DNA from: Allosphingosinicella sp.
GTDB taxonomy: Bacteria; Pseudomonadota; Alphaproteobacteria; Sphingomonadales; Sphingomonadaceae
Assembly: GCA_030146745.1 (NCBI GenBank)
Contig: JASLBD010000143.1
Location: 1-22,824, forward strand
Length of the DNA stretch: 22,824 nt
Reading direction: 5' to 3'
Below are positions 7,846 to 16,664 of the stretch, piece by piece (position 1 is the first letter of the stretch; the number at the start of each line of letters is the position of its first letter). Both the position numbers and the translations under genes were made by a program. The notes under the pieces were generated by a model. The model made no database searches. It saw only the letters and a list, made by a program, of their open reading frames with translations, and was not told the origin of the DNA.

Positions 7846-8766
7846 TCAAAATTGAAAACGGGTGCTGAAGGAGCTGAGCATCACTATGTCGCGGCCGGGA
7901 TCCTTGGTTTGAGTCCGGCCGTGCAGCTGCCGATTATTGTCGATAAGCGCGAAATCCCCGTCACGCCACCTTATGCCTCGAGTCAGCGACCGGGTCGCGG
8001 CCTTGAGATCGTCTAGGACATCGTCTTCGATCTCCGCGCCATCTTCCCAAGTGACCGCCACGCTGAAAGTGTCCGATGCATCCGGATTGGACGGTTTCTT
8101 ATACGCGTCGGCGAAGATGTCCTGGCAGACCCTCATCTTGCCATCCTCACCGGTCGGCGCAATCGGCGCGGCGGTGAATTCGAACACGACGCGTTTGGCC
8201 GTTTCCTCGGTAACGGTGAAGCTGCGACGGGCGCTCAACGCCTGTATGACGTCGCCATCGACAACGGAACCGACGACCTTGTTCTTCCGGATCATGGCGT
8301 CGAAAGCCTCGGTCGGCACGTAATTTCTGTATTTCACGCGTCTGGCGCGAAGCGCGGCTTGAGTCTCCGGCTTCAGTCGGTCGAAAATGGCCACGCCGTC
8401 GGCAAGCAGGGTTTCCCCGCCGGCGCCCTCGGCGGCGGCTTTGCGGCAGTAGAACCAGAGCAGATCGGGCCGCATCGGACTGCTGCCATATTCAAAGTGC
8501 AAGCTGAGGCCCGCCCGCCCCAGCGTGACCGTCTGTAGCTCGTTGCTTTGACTGGCTGCCTTCCGATCGCTGAAGGGTGAAACGAGGAAGCCCCGGTTAA
8601 AGCGGGACGCGAAATCGTAGAAGCTGTCGGAGTCGGCGTCGAAGCCCCGGAAAACGATTGCGCCGTGACTGTCCAGAGCTTCCCAGATCGTGTCTTCCGA
8701 AAGGTCCTCAAGGGCTCGGCCGTTGCTGGCGAGCAGAAGGGGCCGATCACTAAGGGTCGTGCTCAT
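7846..8766 (-). CDS. TauD/clavaminate-synthase-like Fe(II)/2-oxoglutarate oxygenase
   Basis: The 306-residue protein follows the TauD/CAS-like fold order. The iron triad can be read as His90-x-Glu92 (LSLHFEYG) and His282 (NRQLHGRT), with Arg292 (GRDIVML) likely to grip 2-oxoglutarate. The HxE form in place of HxD is typical of clavaminate-synthase-like enzymes, including amino-acid hydroxylases such as VioC and AsnO; substrate is not predictable from this alone. The ATG follows GGAGGAGAAG. It is the last clear gene of the minus-strand cluster, 48 bases after the permease. In this setting it may hydroxylate or desaturate the peptide, or supply a modified precursor; both are inference. Confidence 0.85.
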   Translation of the reverse strand: MSTTLSDRPLLLASNGRALEDLSEDTIWEALDSHGAIVFRGFDADSDSFYDFASRFNRGFLVSPFSDRKAASQSNELQTVTLGRAGLSLHFEYGSSPMRPDLLWFYCRKAAAEGAGGETLLADGVAIFDRLKPETQAALRARRVKYRNYVPTEAFDAMIRKNKVVGSVVDGDVIQALSARRSFTVTEETAKRVVFEFTAAPIAPTGEDGKMRVCQDIFADAYKKPSNPDASDTFSVAVTWEDGAEIEDDVLDDLKAATRSLTRGIRWRDGDFALIDNNRQLHGRTQTKDPGRDIVMLSSFSTRFQF

Positions 8767-8814
8767 TCTTTCTTCTCCTCCCTCATCCGCGGCTGTGGCG
8801 CCACGGGGTCAGTC

Positions 8815-11253
8815 CTACTCGTACCGCAGGGCATTGATGGGGTTGGTGCGCGCGACCTTGATTGCGTGCCCCGCGATGGTGCCGAGAGCGATGACGAATG
8901 CGATGAGACCGGCGAGGACGAAGGGTGTAGGGCCGAGACCCACGCGCGCGTCGAAATTGTTGAGCCAGTCGCGCATCACCCACCAGGCGACCGGCCAAGC
9001 GACCAAGTTGGCGATGATAACCGGCTTCGAAAATTGCCAAGCGAGCAGCCGCACGATGTCGCGCGTGCGGGCACCGAGCACCTTCCTGATCCCGATCTCC
9101 TTGGTGCGCCGCTCGGCGGTGAAGGCGGCGAGACCGAACAGGCCGAGACAGGCGATGACGACGGCGAGCGCGGCAAAGGCGGCAAAAATCTTTCCGCGCG
9201 CCGCCTCCACCTCGTAGAGCTCGCCGACGATTTCCTCGCTGAAGCGCGCCTCGAACGGCACGTCGGGCGCGAACCGCTTCCAGATCGCCTCCATCCGGTC
9301 GCGCACCGCGGCCGGATCGGCATCCTTGTAGCGCACGATCATCCATCGCGCGTCGCCCGGATCGAGATGGAACATGATTGGCTCGATGGGCTCCCGGATC
9401 GAGCGGAAGCGGGAATCCTCCACCACGCCGATCACGGTCAGCGCCTCGTCGTCGGAGAGAAGCCGCTTGCCGATCGCCTGGCCGGGGTCGCGGAAGCCAA
9501 GGCTGCGAGCCGCGAGCGCGTTGACCACGACATCGCGTGCCCTCGGCGCCTGGCTCGCTCCCTCGGCGGGAGCCGCCGCCGCTGTGAGCGGATTTTCCCG
9601 AAACCGGGCCCCGGCGAGCAGGTCGATCCCCATCGCGTTGAAATAGCCCGAGTCGACGGCGTAGGTGCCGACGGGCACCGGATCCGCTTCGGCGGTCATC
9701 TTCACGGTGGCGGTCGACGTCTGGTCGGTGTTCACGCCGATCTCGGTGCGGCCCACCGCGGTCACGCCGGGAACCTGCCCGATCTCGCGCATCATCGCCT
9801 CCAGGGACGGCCGGACGGCGTCGCTGCCGATATTCTCGACCTGGAGGATACCGTCGCGCTCGTAGCCCGGGTCGGCGCTGCGCGCATAGACGGTTTGCTG
9901 GTAGACGACGGCCGTGCAGACGATCAGGCCGATGGAGATTGCGAACTGGCTGACGACAAGCAGGGCCCTGACCCGGACCGAACCGGACGTGTCGCTCGAC
10001 GACTTGTTCGCCTTGAGCACGCTGGCGGGCTGGAAGCGCGACAGGAAGAAGGCCGGATAAAGCCCCCCGATCAGCCCGACCGCGATCACGGTCCCGAGCA
10101 GCGGCAGCAGAATTCCGTCCGGCCCGAAATACTCGACGTGGAAGGCGGCGCCGAGGAACCGGGCGAGCGGCGGGACGACCAGCTCGAACAGCGCCAGAGC
10201 GAGGACCATGGCGATTCCCGCCATCAGCAGGAATTCGGTCAGGAACTGCGCGATCAGCTGCCGGCGGTTCGCGCCCAATACCTTGCGCAGCGCCACTTCG
10301 CGCGCGCGCTGGCTCGCTCTCGCGGTCGCGAGGTTGACGAAATTGACGCAGGCCATGGCCAGGATGAGCAGAGCGACGATTCCGAAAACGGCGATCGTCC
10401 GCGAATCGCCGTTCGGCTTGAAGCCCCATTTCGCGTCTCCAAGATGGATGTCGCGGATGTTGACCAGTTCGAACTCTCCCTGGCCGCGCATCTCTTCGGG
10501 AAGGCGGCGCTGCTCCCACGCGCGCATCTGCCCGTTGACGCTGTCCACGTCGGCGCCCGGCTTCAGCGAAGCATAGATATGGCCGTTGAATTCGCCCCAG
10601 GATTCGAGAAAGGCCGGATAGTCGGCGAAATAGGTCTGCGGATCGATGCGCGTGACCATGCCGAGCGCGAGATGCGAGTTTTCCGGTGGATCGCTGACGA
10701 CTCCGGTGATCCGGTGGTCTTCCGGCTTGCCGTCCTTCAGGATGGTCATGGTCTCGCCGACGACGTTCGCGCGGCCGAACCGCGTCAGCGCCTCCCTTTC
10801 GGTCAGAACGACCGACCCGACCTCGTTCAGGGCCGTCTCGCGATTGCCGTGGACGAAGGGGAAGCGGACGATCTCGAAGAAATTGCCGCTGACCTGGATG
10901 GAACGCTCGGGCGTGTAGGGAGCGCCACCCTTCATCACCAGCGGAGCATTCTGTCCGACGTACATGATCTGGTCGATCTGCGGAAAGTCGGTCTTCAGAT
11001 ACTGCACGGCGACATAAGGCGCGTTCTGGGACCAGAAGGCGTCACCCGTCTGCGCCCCCGTGACATGAAGCTGGAGCTGAAAGGCGCGGTCCGCGCCAGG
11101 GGTGTCGCGGTCGAACGTCGTCTCGTGGCGAACGTACATCAGTATCGCCAGGCACGCCACCAGGCCGATCGCGAGCCCCGCTATCGTGATGAAGGCGTAG
11201 GTCCTGTTCTTCGCCAGCGACCGGAGGCCCACCGTCAGATAATTACGCCACAT
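8815..11253 (-). CDS. FtsX/MacB-type ABC transporter permease
   Basis: The 812-residue membrane protein has one helix near residues 17-40, a periplasmic MacB_PCD-like domain, three helices with the conserved REVALRKVLGANRRQL loop, a second helix near 425 with a second periplasmic domain, and three C-terminal helices with TKEIGIRKVLGARTRDIV and the family terminus NPINALRYE. This two-FtsX-domain layout is that of MacB-like permeases that move peptides, lipids or antibiotics out of or away from the inner membrane. GGGAGAGAGAA precedes the ATG. No ABC ATPase or adaptor protein is encoded in the window, so it must use one from elsewhere. Its place in the run suggests export of, or immunity to, the peptide product. 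Confidence 0.9.
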   Translation of the reverse strand: MWRNYLTVGLRSLAKNRTYAFITIAGLAIGLVACLAILMYVRHETTFDRDTPGADRAFQLQLHVTGAQTGDAFWSQNAPYVAVQYLKTDFPQIDQIMYVGQNAPLVMKGGAPYTPERSIQVSGNFFEIVRFPFVHGNRETALNEVGSVVLTEREALTRFGRANVVGETMTILKDGKPEDHRITGVVSDPPENSHLALGMVTRIDPQTYFADYPAFLESWGEFNGHIYASLKPGADVDSVNGQMRAWEQRRLPEEMRGQGEFELVNIRDIHLGDAKWGFKPNGDSRTIAVFGIVALLILAMACVNFVNLATARASQRAREVALRKVLGANRRQLIAQFLTEFLLMAGIAMVLALALFELVVPPLARFLGAAFHVEYFGPDGILLPLLGTVIAVGLIGGLYPAFFLSRFQPASVLKANKSSSDTSGSVRVRALLVVSQFAISIGLIVCTAVVYQQTVYARSADPGYERDGILQVENIGSDAVRPSLEAMMREIGQVPGVTAVGRTEIGVNTDQTSTATVKMTAEADPVPVGTYAVDSGYFNAMGIDLLAGARFRENPLTAAAAPAEGASQAPRARDVVVNALAARSLGFRDPGQAIGKRLLSDDEALTVIGVVEDSRFRSIREPIEPIMFHLDPGDARWMIVRYKDADPAAVRDRMEAIWKRFAPDVPFEARFSEEIVGELYEVEAARGKIFAAFAALAVVIACLGLFGLAAFTAERRTKEIGIRKVLGARTRDIVRLLAWQFSKPVIIANLVAWPVAWWVMRDWLNNFDARVGLGPTPFVLAGLIAFVIALGTIAGHAIKVARTNPINALRYE

Positions 11254-11348
11254 AGGCCGTTCTCTCTCCCGTCTGTTTCCCGCTCCACGCCGCGGACGAT
11301 ACCATATTCAAAATGCGACATACGGAGCACCTTGCTCCACCTCCGCGC

Positions 11349-12434
11349 TCAAGCCGCCAATTCTTCCCTCACCGCCAAGCATTGCTCCAGATAAGCCAGA
11401 TAGAGCCGGCGGATGGAGACCAGTTCCGGCGCCTCCGCGCTTGCGAGCGTCGTTCGAAGGATGTGCGCCATGACGACTCGGCCGACCGTCGCGGGCGGCA
11501 GTGCCTCGATCTCCTCGCCGCTCATCTGCCCCCGGATCTTGTCGACGACCAGTCCGGGATTCCGCTTGATCCGGTCGCCCAGCGCGGCGGCCCACTGGGT
11601 GGCGGTGGCGTAGGCTTCGAGGTTGCTCCGGTCGACGAAGTCGAAGCTGACCGAAATCGAGTTTTCCAGGGTCCTGACGTGATGCGCCCAGTTGGTGCCC
11701 ACGAACAGCACCTGACCGACATCCAGGTCGGCGACCCATTTGACGGCCCGGTCCCAGGTCGGGAAATCCCGTTCGTCCGGCTGCTCCGGGTCCAGGAATC
11801 CGACTTCGGGATTGCGCACATGGCAAAGATCGGCGGGCGAATAGAGTGTCGCGCGCTTTCTGCCGGCGAGTTGCGCGATGATCGCGATCGTGCCGTTATT
11901 GTCGGTGTGCAGAGGCGTCAGCGCGCCCGGCAGGCTCACCAGCAGCCAGAAATGATTGAACAGCGAGTAATAATAAGGGAGCGCGTGGTTCCACGCGCGC
12001 AGCGGCTCAGGTAGCAGTGGGCTCACTTCGGAGAAGACGGGATCGTTCGCCTGATGAACGATCCTCAAGGTGCCGCAATAGAGGGGAAGGCCGAGCGCGG
12101 AAAACTGCTCGTAATCTCCTTCGAGCCAGCAATCCTTGTAGATTTCCTGCACGTGGTCGGGGTGCTTGATGTAGCGCAGATATTGCTCGAAGCTCGTTTC
12201 GACGCTGACCAGGCTCTGGTTCTTGTTGGTGACGAAATTAGGGGCTTTGGCGAAGGCCTGCAATTGCCCGAACCGCTCTCTCAGATAGTCCAGGTCCTGC
12301 CATTGCCGGTAGCCGGGCCATTTATCGATATAGCCTTGGACCACCCATGGGTTCTCATGCAGCAGGTTCGAGTTTCGCTCGGCGAGCCGCCGGAACTCCT
12401 CGGCGGACACTACAGGGATTTGCCTCGTTTCCAT
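11349..12434 (-). CDS. JmjC/cupin_8 Fe(II)/2-oxoglutarate oxygenase (cassette 2)
   Basis: The 361-residue protein carries the JmjC-type core: TPLHTDNN gives His176-x-Asp178, GRKRATLYSP gives Lys193 as likely 2-oxoglutarate ligand, and NWAHHVRTLENS gives the distal His at 251 or 252. These resemble FIH-type cupin_8 hydroxylases, which act on protein or peptide side chains. It is homologous along its whole length to the product at 14595-15692 (shared DLPLYCG/GLPLYCG, PYYY, GALTPLH, NWAHHV and SFD blocks). GCGGAG precedes the ATG. It lies 21 bases after an intact arginase-family gene and completes the second three-gene cassette. The likely role is hydroxylation of the precursor peptide (inference). 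Confidence 0.88.
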   Translation of the reverse strand: METRQIPVVSAEEFRRLAERNSNLLHENPWVVQGYIDKWPGYRQWQDLDYLRERFGQLQAFAKAPNFVTNKNQSLVSVETSFEQYLRYIKHPDHVQEIYKDCWLEGDYEQFSALGLPLYCGTLRIVHQANDPVFSEVSPLLPEPLRAWNHALPYYYSLFNHFWLLVSLPGALTPLHTDNNGTIAIIAQLAGRKRATLYSPADLCHVRNPEVGFLDPEQPDERDFPTWDRAVKWVADLDVGQVLFVGTNWAHHVRTLENSISVSFDFVDRSNLEAYATATQWAAALGDRIKRNPGLVVDKIRGQMSGEEIEALPPATVGRVVMAHILRTTLASAEAPELVSIRRLYLAYLEQCLAVREELAA

Positions 12435-12455
12435 CTCCGCAGCCTCGGTTCGCAG

Positions 12456-13346
12456 TTAATCGTAAATAGCCATGGCGGGCTGCTCCGTACCGACATCGAC
12501 GGCGCCACGGGGGCGCATCAACTCGGGAACGATTTCCGCCAGAATCGCCGCCGCGGCGGCGCTGGTCATATCCTGATGATCGAGCAGGGGATTGACCTCC
12601 ATCAGATCGAGACCTGCGACGTGCCGCTTGCGTGCGATGGCGCGCGCCAGTTCGCTCAACCGCGCCACGCTCAGTCCGCCGGGTACCGGGTGCCCCGTGC
12701 CCGGGGCCCAGCGCGGGTCCACCGCGTCGATGTCGATGGACATATAGAGGGGCTCGTCCGGGGGCAGGTGCTCGAGGATGGCTTCGGCGCATGATCTCTG
12801 CGCCGCTCCGGCAGTCACCACCTTCACCCGTTCGAAACGGCCGGCCTCGTCGAAATAGGTGATCCCGCGATGTCCGATCTGCACGATCCGGCCGACATGG
12901 TCGAGGCCGGCAATCCGCCTCAGCACCTGCTTGTGATTATGCCAACTGACGTCCTGCCAGGCGCAGAAGTCGGTATGCGCATCGAACCATACGACGTTGA
13001 GCGGACGGTGCTCCCGCAATGCCGCCACCCCGGCGAAGGAGATGGCATGATCGCCGCCGAGAATGATCGGCACCGAATTCCGCCGGACGATGGCCTCCAC
13101 GGTCTCCTGGACCTGCTCCAGCACATCCTCCCAGTCGCACCCATGGACGCAGCCGATGTCGCCGTGATCGATCCCGATCGCGTCCGGTCGCAAGCCCAGG
13201 CTGGCCCGGCGGATCGCGGCGGGGGCCATGCGGGCCCCGGAGGCGATGCTGTTGCCGGAATCGCTCGGCACCCCGACGATCTCAAGGGAATCCCCCAGAT
13301 CCCGCCCCGTGGCGCCTGGCCATCCGAACAACGATACCATGGTCAT
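12456..13346 (-). CDS. Arginase/agmatinase-family ureohydrolase, metal site intact (cassette 2)
   Basis: The 296-residue protein has all hallmark metal ligands of Mn-dependent ureohydrolases: GGDH at 97-100, FDAHTDF with D122, H124 and D126, and SIDIDAVDP at 203-211, followed by GLDLMEVNP. Length is normal for the family. It begins in SLFGWPG, like its paralogue at 15695. In a peptide cluster the expected job is to turn arginine in the precursor into ornithine plus urea, as the peptide arginase OspR does for landornamide; free-arginine or agmatine activity is the alternative. The ATG overlaps the stop of the upstream pseudo-arginase by four bases (ATGA), after GGGAGGGGG, suggesting fixed stoichiometry with that partner. 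Confidence 0.9.
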   Translation of the reverse strand: MTMVSLFGWPGATGRDLGDSLEIVGVPSDSGNSIASGARMAPAAIRRASLGLRPDAIGIDHGDIGCVHGCDWEDVLEQVQETVEAIVRRNSVPIILGGDHAISFAGVAALREHRPLNVVWFDAHTDFCAWQDVSWHNHKQVLRRIAGLDHVGRIVQIGHRGITYFDEAGRFERVKVVTAGAAQRSCAEAILEHLPPDEPLYMSIDIDAVDPRWAPGTGHPVPGGLSVARLSELARAIARKRHVAGLDLMEVNPLLDHQDMTSAAAAAILAEIVPELMRPRGAVDVGTEQPAMAIYD

Positions 13347-14590
13347 GGCCGGCCCCCTCCCTCGGTCCGATCTTTCGCTGCACTGAGGCCCGTCAGGAGC
13401 AGATGGACCGCAGTCATCGCAGTCGCGCCCCAGCCCGGCTTAAGCGGGTTGGCTCCGACCAGATCCATGCCCGCTATGACGTAGCGCTCGCCGATCCCGC
13501 GCAGGAGGGAATGCAGCTCGGCGTAGGCGAAATTTTCGCATTCGGGTTCGTCGACGGCCGAAGCTCCGGGCGCCGGAAGCGCATTCAGATCGAGGCCGAC
13601 ATAGACTCGCTGCCCTTCGCCGAGATATCGATCGAGCGCCGCCATCCCTTCGCGCCTAAACCGGGGCGTCGAAACCATCCCGAGTCCGGGCAAGGCGCCT
13701 TCGGCCCGATCGCAGCCGCCAACATGAACGAAGCGGTCCACCCCCGGGAGGGCCATGACCCGCTCCGGAAGGGTCGACGGCGATACGAAGGTGGGTCGAG
13801 CGGCGGCGACCTGCATGGTCGCGCTGCCGATCCGGATCACCGCCAGCGGCAGTCGTTCCTGCAGAAGCTTGATGGCCGGAAAACTGATCGCGGCGTCGCC
13901 GCCCAGCAGCACAGGCAAGCTTCCGCCGCCCGTCACCCTGCCCAATGTTTCGGCGATGCGATCGAACAGCAGCGCTTGCCGTTCGCCGGGATCGACGAAG
14001 ACGTCGCCGCAGTCGCCGATCGTCACGCCCCGAAGGATCGGGCGGGCGAGATCGGCGTCGAACCACCCTTCCGGCTGCCCCGTGCGCCTGTCGATCCCGT
14101 ACAATGTCTGCAGGCTGGTTTCCCGGAGCGCCGACGGCCCCCTGCGCGCGCCGGCCGCGGCGGGGTCGCTGAGGTCATAGGGCACGCCGACCACCACCAC
14201 GTCGGTGGCGGAGGGCGCCAGCTTATGTGCGGGACAATCGAACAGCCGCACCGGCGGGTCGGTCACCAGCCTGTGCGGAGACAGCCGGTCCAAATCGCCT
14301 TCGGCGACCAGGAAACCTTTCCCGCGGAGCTTTTGAACCGCGGAAGCCACGCGCGCGTCGCTTCCCGCGACCGAAGCCATGCTGGCCGGCGCCTCGAATT
14401 TTAGAAGCAGTTCGTACAGGGCTCTTGGAACGCGGATACGGGTCCCGGTGGAACGCAGGTAGATGGTCGCGGCCTGCGAGTCGCTCTGCTCGACATGCAT
14501 CGATGGAGATAGAAGCAGCTTCTCCTCGAAGCTGTCCGAGGGACTGTCCTCTCCACGGGGGTTGTCGGTCGAAGGCGAGAGGTCCTCCAC
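13343..14590 (-). CDS. PqqD-like domain fused to catalytically dead arginase homologue (cassette 2)
   Basis: The 415-residue protein has an N-terminal winged-helix PqqD-like segment (about residues 32-100: RSTGTRIRVPRALYELLLKF, KLRGKGFLVAEGDL) and a C-terminal arginase fold. Fold landmarks remain (VVVVGVPYDL, PSALRE, IGDCGDV), but every metal motif is lost: GGDA at 230-233 for GGDH, IRIGSATMQ for the DAHxD strand, and VGLDLNALPAP for SIDIDAVDP. It is therefore expected to be inactive and to act as a leader-binding and scaffolding partner for the intact arginase encoded next. It starts at GTG, four bases past the oxygenase stop; a better ribosome binding site was not seen, so the start is less certain. 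Confidence 0.85.
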   Translation of the reverse strand: MEDLSPSTDNPRGEDSPSDSFEEKLLLSPSMHVEQSDSQAATIYLRSTGTRIRVPRALYELLLKFEAPASMASVAGSDARVASAVQKLRGKGFLVAEGDLDRLSPHRLVTDPPVRLFDCPAHKLAPSATDVVVVGVPYDLSDPAAAGARRGPSALRETSLQTLYGIDRRTGQPEGWFDADLARPILRGVTIGDCGDVFVDPGERQALLFDRIAETLGRVTGGGSLPVLLGGDAAISFPAIKLLQERLPLAVIRIGSATMQVAAARPTFVSPSTLPERVMALPGVDRFVHVGGCDRAEGALPGLGMVSTPRFRREGMAALDRYLGEGQRVYVGLDLNALPAPGASAVDEPECENFAYAELHSLLRGIGERYVIAGMDLVGANPLKPGWGATAMTAVHLLLTGLSAAKDRTEGGGRP

Positions 14591-14594
14591 CGGC

Positions 14595-15692
14595 TCAGGC
14601 GCCTTCTTCCAGGACCCGAAGCATTTCCGATTTCACCCGCCGAGAGCGCTCGGCCAAAGGTGTCGCGAGGGCATCGCGAAGAACGCAGACCATCACCTCG
14701 CGCCCGAGGTCGACGTCGTCGGCGGCATGGTCGAGGGCTTCGTGAAGGCGTGGGTGCGGCATCCGCCTACGGAACAGATCGGCGTTCTTGCGCGCGATCC
14801 GCCCCAATTCATCGCGCCAGTCATCAGATCGGGTGTAGCTAGCGAGATTGAGCCTGTTGACGATGTCGAAGCTGACGGTGATGGAATTGGACAAGGTCAC
14901 AACATGGTGCGCCCAGTTCGGACCCCAGATCAGCAACTCGCCTGGATTGAGCGATGCCGTCCACGGCCGAGCCTCGCGCCACGTGGGGAATTCGTCGTCG
15001 TTCGGACACAGCGGGTCCATGTAGCCCAGCTCACGGTTCCAAAAGTGACGTTTGTCCTCGGGACTGTAGAGGATCGCCTCCTTGTGGCCCTCCAGCTGAG
15101 CGAGATAGGCGATGACCGCATTGTTGTCCTGATGCAGCGGCGTCAGCGCGCCGGCCAGGCTGACGTAGAGCCAGACGTGATTGCCGGACTGGTAATAATA
15201 GGGAATTTCATCGTTCAACACCTCCATTGGAGCCGGCACCAGCGGATCGATGTCGGAAAGCACCGGCTCGCGGGAGTGACGGACCAGCCGCAGGTTTCCG
15301 CAGTAGAGAGGCAGATCGAGTTCGCGCAGGACGGCGGCATCGCCTTTCGACCACTTGCCGTCGAACAGCTCCTCAAGCCTGTCGGGATTCTGCACGTACC
15401 TGAGATAGGTGCCGAAATCCGTTCTCACCTGGCACATCTTCGAGTGCTTGTGGGTGATGAACTGCGGCGCGCCCGCGGTTACCGGAATAGAGCCGAACGT
15501 CTCGGTCAGGCTTTCCAGGCTGGTCCAGCGCCGGCTCGCCGCCCATTGCGCGGTGAAGCCGCGGACCACGCAGGGATGGTCAGTCAGCACGTCCGGGGAG
15601 GCGGCGATCAGCCGCTGGAACTCATCGAGCTCATAGACCGGTATGTCTCTGGAATGCACGGCGGCTGCCTTGAGCCGGTTTGAGGTGGACAT
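14595..15692 (-). CDS. JmjC/cupin_8 Fe(II)/2-oxoglutarate oxygenase (cassette 1)
   Basis: The 365-residue paralogue of the 11349-12434 product has TPLHQDNN giving His187 and Asp189, EGHKEAILYSP giving Lys204, and NWAHHVVTLSNS giving His262 or 263. The JmjC iron and 2-oxoglutarate sites thus look complete and an active hydroxylase is expected. ATG 15692 is chosen because GGAGG lies nine bases upstream, although a TTG two codons earlier overlaps the previous stop. It follows the intact arginase gene by two bases, completing cassette 1. Sequence differences from its paralogue (HQD versus HTD, different insert after the 2-oxoglutarate Lys) suggest the two act on different positions. Confidence 0.88.
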   Translation of the reverse strand: MSTSNRLKAAAVHSRDIPVYELDEFQRLIAASPDVLTDHPCVVRGFTAQWAASRRWTSLESLTETFGSIPVTAGAPQFITHKHSKMCQVRTDFGTYLRYVQNPDRLEELFDGKWSKGDAAVLRELDLPLYCGNLRLVRHSREPVLSDIDPLVPAPMEVLNDEIPYYYQSGNHVWLYVSLAGALTPLHQDNNAVIAYLAQLEGHKEAILYSPEDKRHFWNRELGYMDPLCPNDDEFPTWREARPWTASLNPGELLIWGPNWAHHVVTLSNSITVSFDIVNRLNLASYTRSDDWRDELGRIARKNADLFRRRMPHPRLHEALDHAADDVDLGREVMVCVLRDALATPLAERSRRVKSEMLRVLEEGA

Positions 15693-15694
15693 GC

Positions 15695-16657
15695 TCAATT
15701 TCCTCCGTACCCAGCGAGTGGCGCCGCCGGAGCCTCCGCAACCGTATCAGGCCGCACTGCTCGACGGACGGCGCCGGCCTTGTTCGATTCCGCCGCCGCC
15801 CGCTGATGGTCCCAATTCTCCGCAATCCCCTGGATGAGGTCGGCCGCGACATGGCTGGTCGCCGACTCCGGATCGAGGGCCGGGTTCACTTCGACCAGAT
15901 CGATGCCAACGATTTCACGACGGCGAACCAATGTCTGCAACAGGCTCTTCACCTGATTGGGCAGCAGGCCGTCCGGCACCGGCGCGCTGGTTCCGGGCGC
16001 CCAGAAGGGATCGACCACATCTATGTCGATCGAGATGTAGCAAGGCAGTTCCTTTGGAACGCGCTCTAGCAGCGCCTCCTCGTCGAGCTCGCGCGCACAG
16101 GCCGTGGTCACCACGGTGGATTGCGGGCCGAGCGAACGTTCGTCGCCGACAGTGATGCCGCGATACCCGATCTGAACGATGCGGCGCACGCCCTCCAGTT
16201 CCGATATCCGGCGCAGGACCTGCTTGTGATTGTGAAAATTCTGTCCGGACCAAGGGCTGAAATCGGTGTGCGCGTCGAACCAGACCAGGCACAGATCCCG
16301 CGACCGCTGCAGCATAGATACCGGCGCGTAGGTGATCGAATGATCGCCGCCGAGGATCAGCGGACACAGGCCGCGTTGGCTTATTCCTCGAGTTACGTCG
16401 GCGATTCGATCCATGAACAACGCCGGGTCGGGCGAATCCGACCGATCGATGTCCCCGATGTCCAGTCCGTCGAGCCGCGGCGCGGTCAGGTCGAGGCTGG
16501 CGCGGCGGATCGCGGTCGGGCCGAGCGAGGCGCCGCGCGATATCACGTTGCCCTGATCGGTCGGAGCTCCCACCGCGCACAATGCCCCGGGTTCCGGCCG
16601 CGGGTGTCGCCGGCCGGGCCATCCGAAAAGCGAGATCCGAGCTTCGCAATCTTCCAT
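15695..16657 (-). CDS. Arginase/agmatinase-family ureohydrolase, metal site intact (cassette 1)
   Basis: The product has GGDH at 103-106, FDAHTDF with D128, H130 and D132, SIDIDVVDP at 209-217 and GIDLVEVNP, so both Mn ions can be bound. It shares with the 12456-13346 product the SLFGWPG opening, the HNHKQVLRRI segment after the DAHTD motif and the RIVQIGxRGIT strand, which appear specific to this pair. The C-terminus extends about 30 residues further. ATG 16657 is preferred, with GAGG just upstream; an ATG at 16678 overlapping the previous stop would add seven residues and is also possible. The predicted role is deguanidination of precursor arginine to ornithine (inference from cluster context). 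Confidence 0.9.
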   Translation of the reverse strand: MEDCEARISLFGWPGRRHPRPEPGALCAVGAPTDQGNVISRGASLGPTAIRRASLDLTAPRLDGLDIGDIDRSDSPDPALFMDRIADVTRGISQRGLCPLILGGDHSITYAPVSMLQRSRDLCLVWFDAHTDFSPWSGQNFHNHKQVLRRISELEGVRRIVQIGYRGITVGDERSLGPQSTVVTTACARELDEEALLERVPKELPCYISIDIDVVDPFWAPGTSAPVPDGLLPNQVKSLLQTLVRRREIVGIDLVEVNPALDPESATSHVAADLIQGIAENWDHQRAAAESNKAGAVRRAVRPDTVAEAPAAPLAGYGGN

Positions 16658-16664
16658 CAAAGCC

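Noticed and set aside
8665..11394. 909-codon open frame on the plus strand
   Set aside because: It is the antisense shadow of the ABC permease and adjacent genes; the product is a charged low-complexity sequence with no recognisable domain.
12456..16657. Housekeeping agmatinase/arginase role for the intact ureohydrolases
   Set aside because: Not excluded by motifs, but two copies coupled by overlap to RRE-bearing dead paralogues and JmjC genes next to a peptide gene fit peptide modification better than polyamine metabolism.
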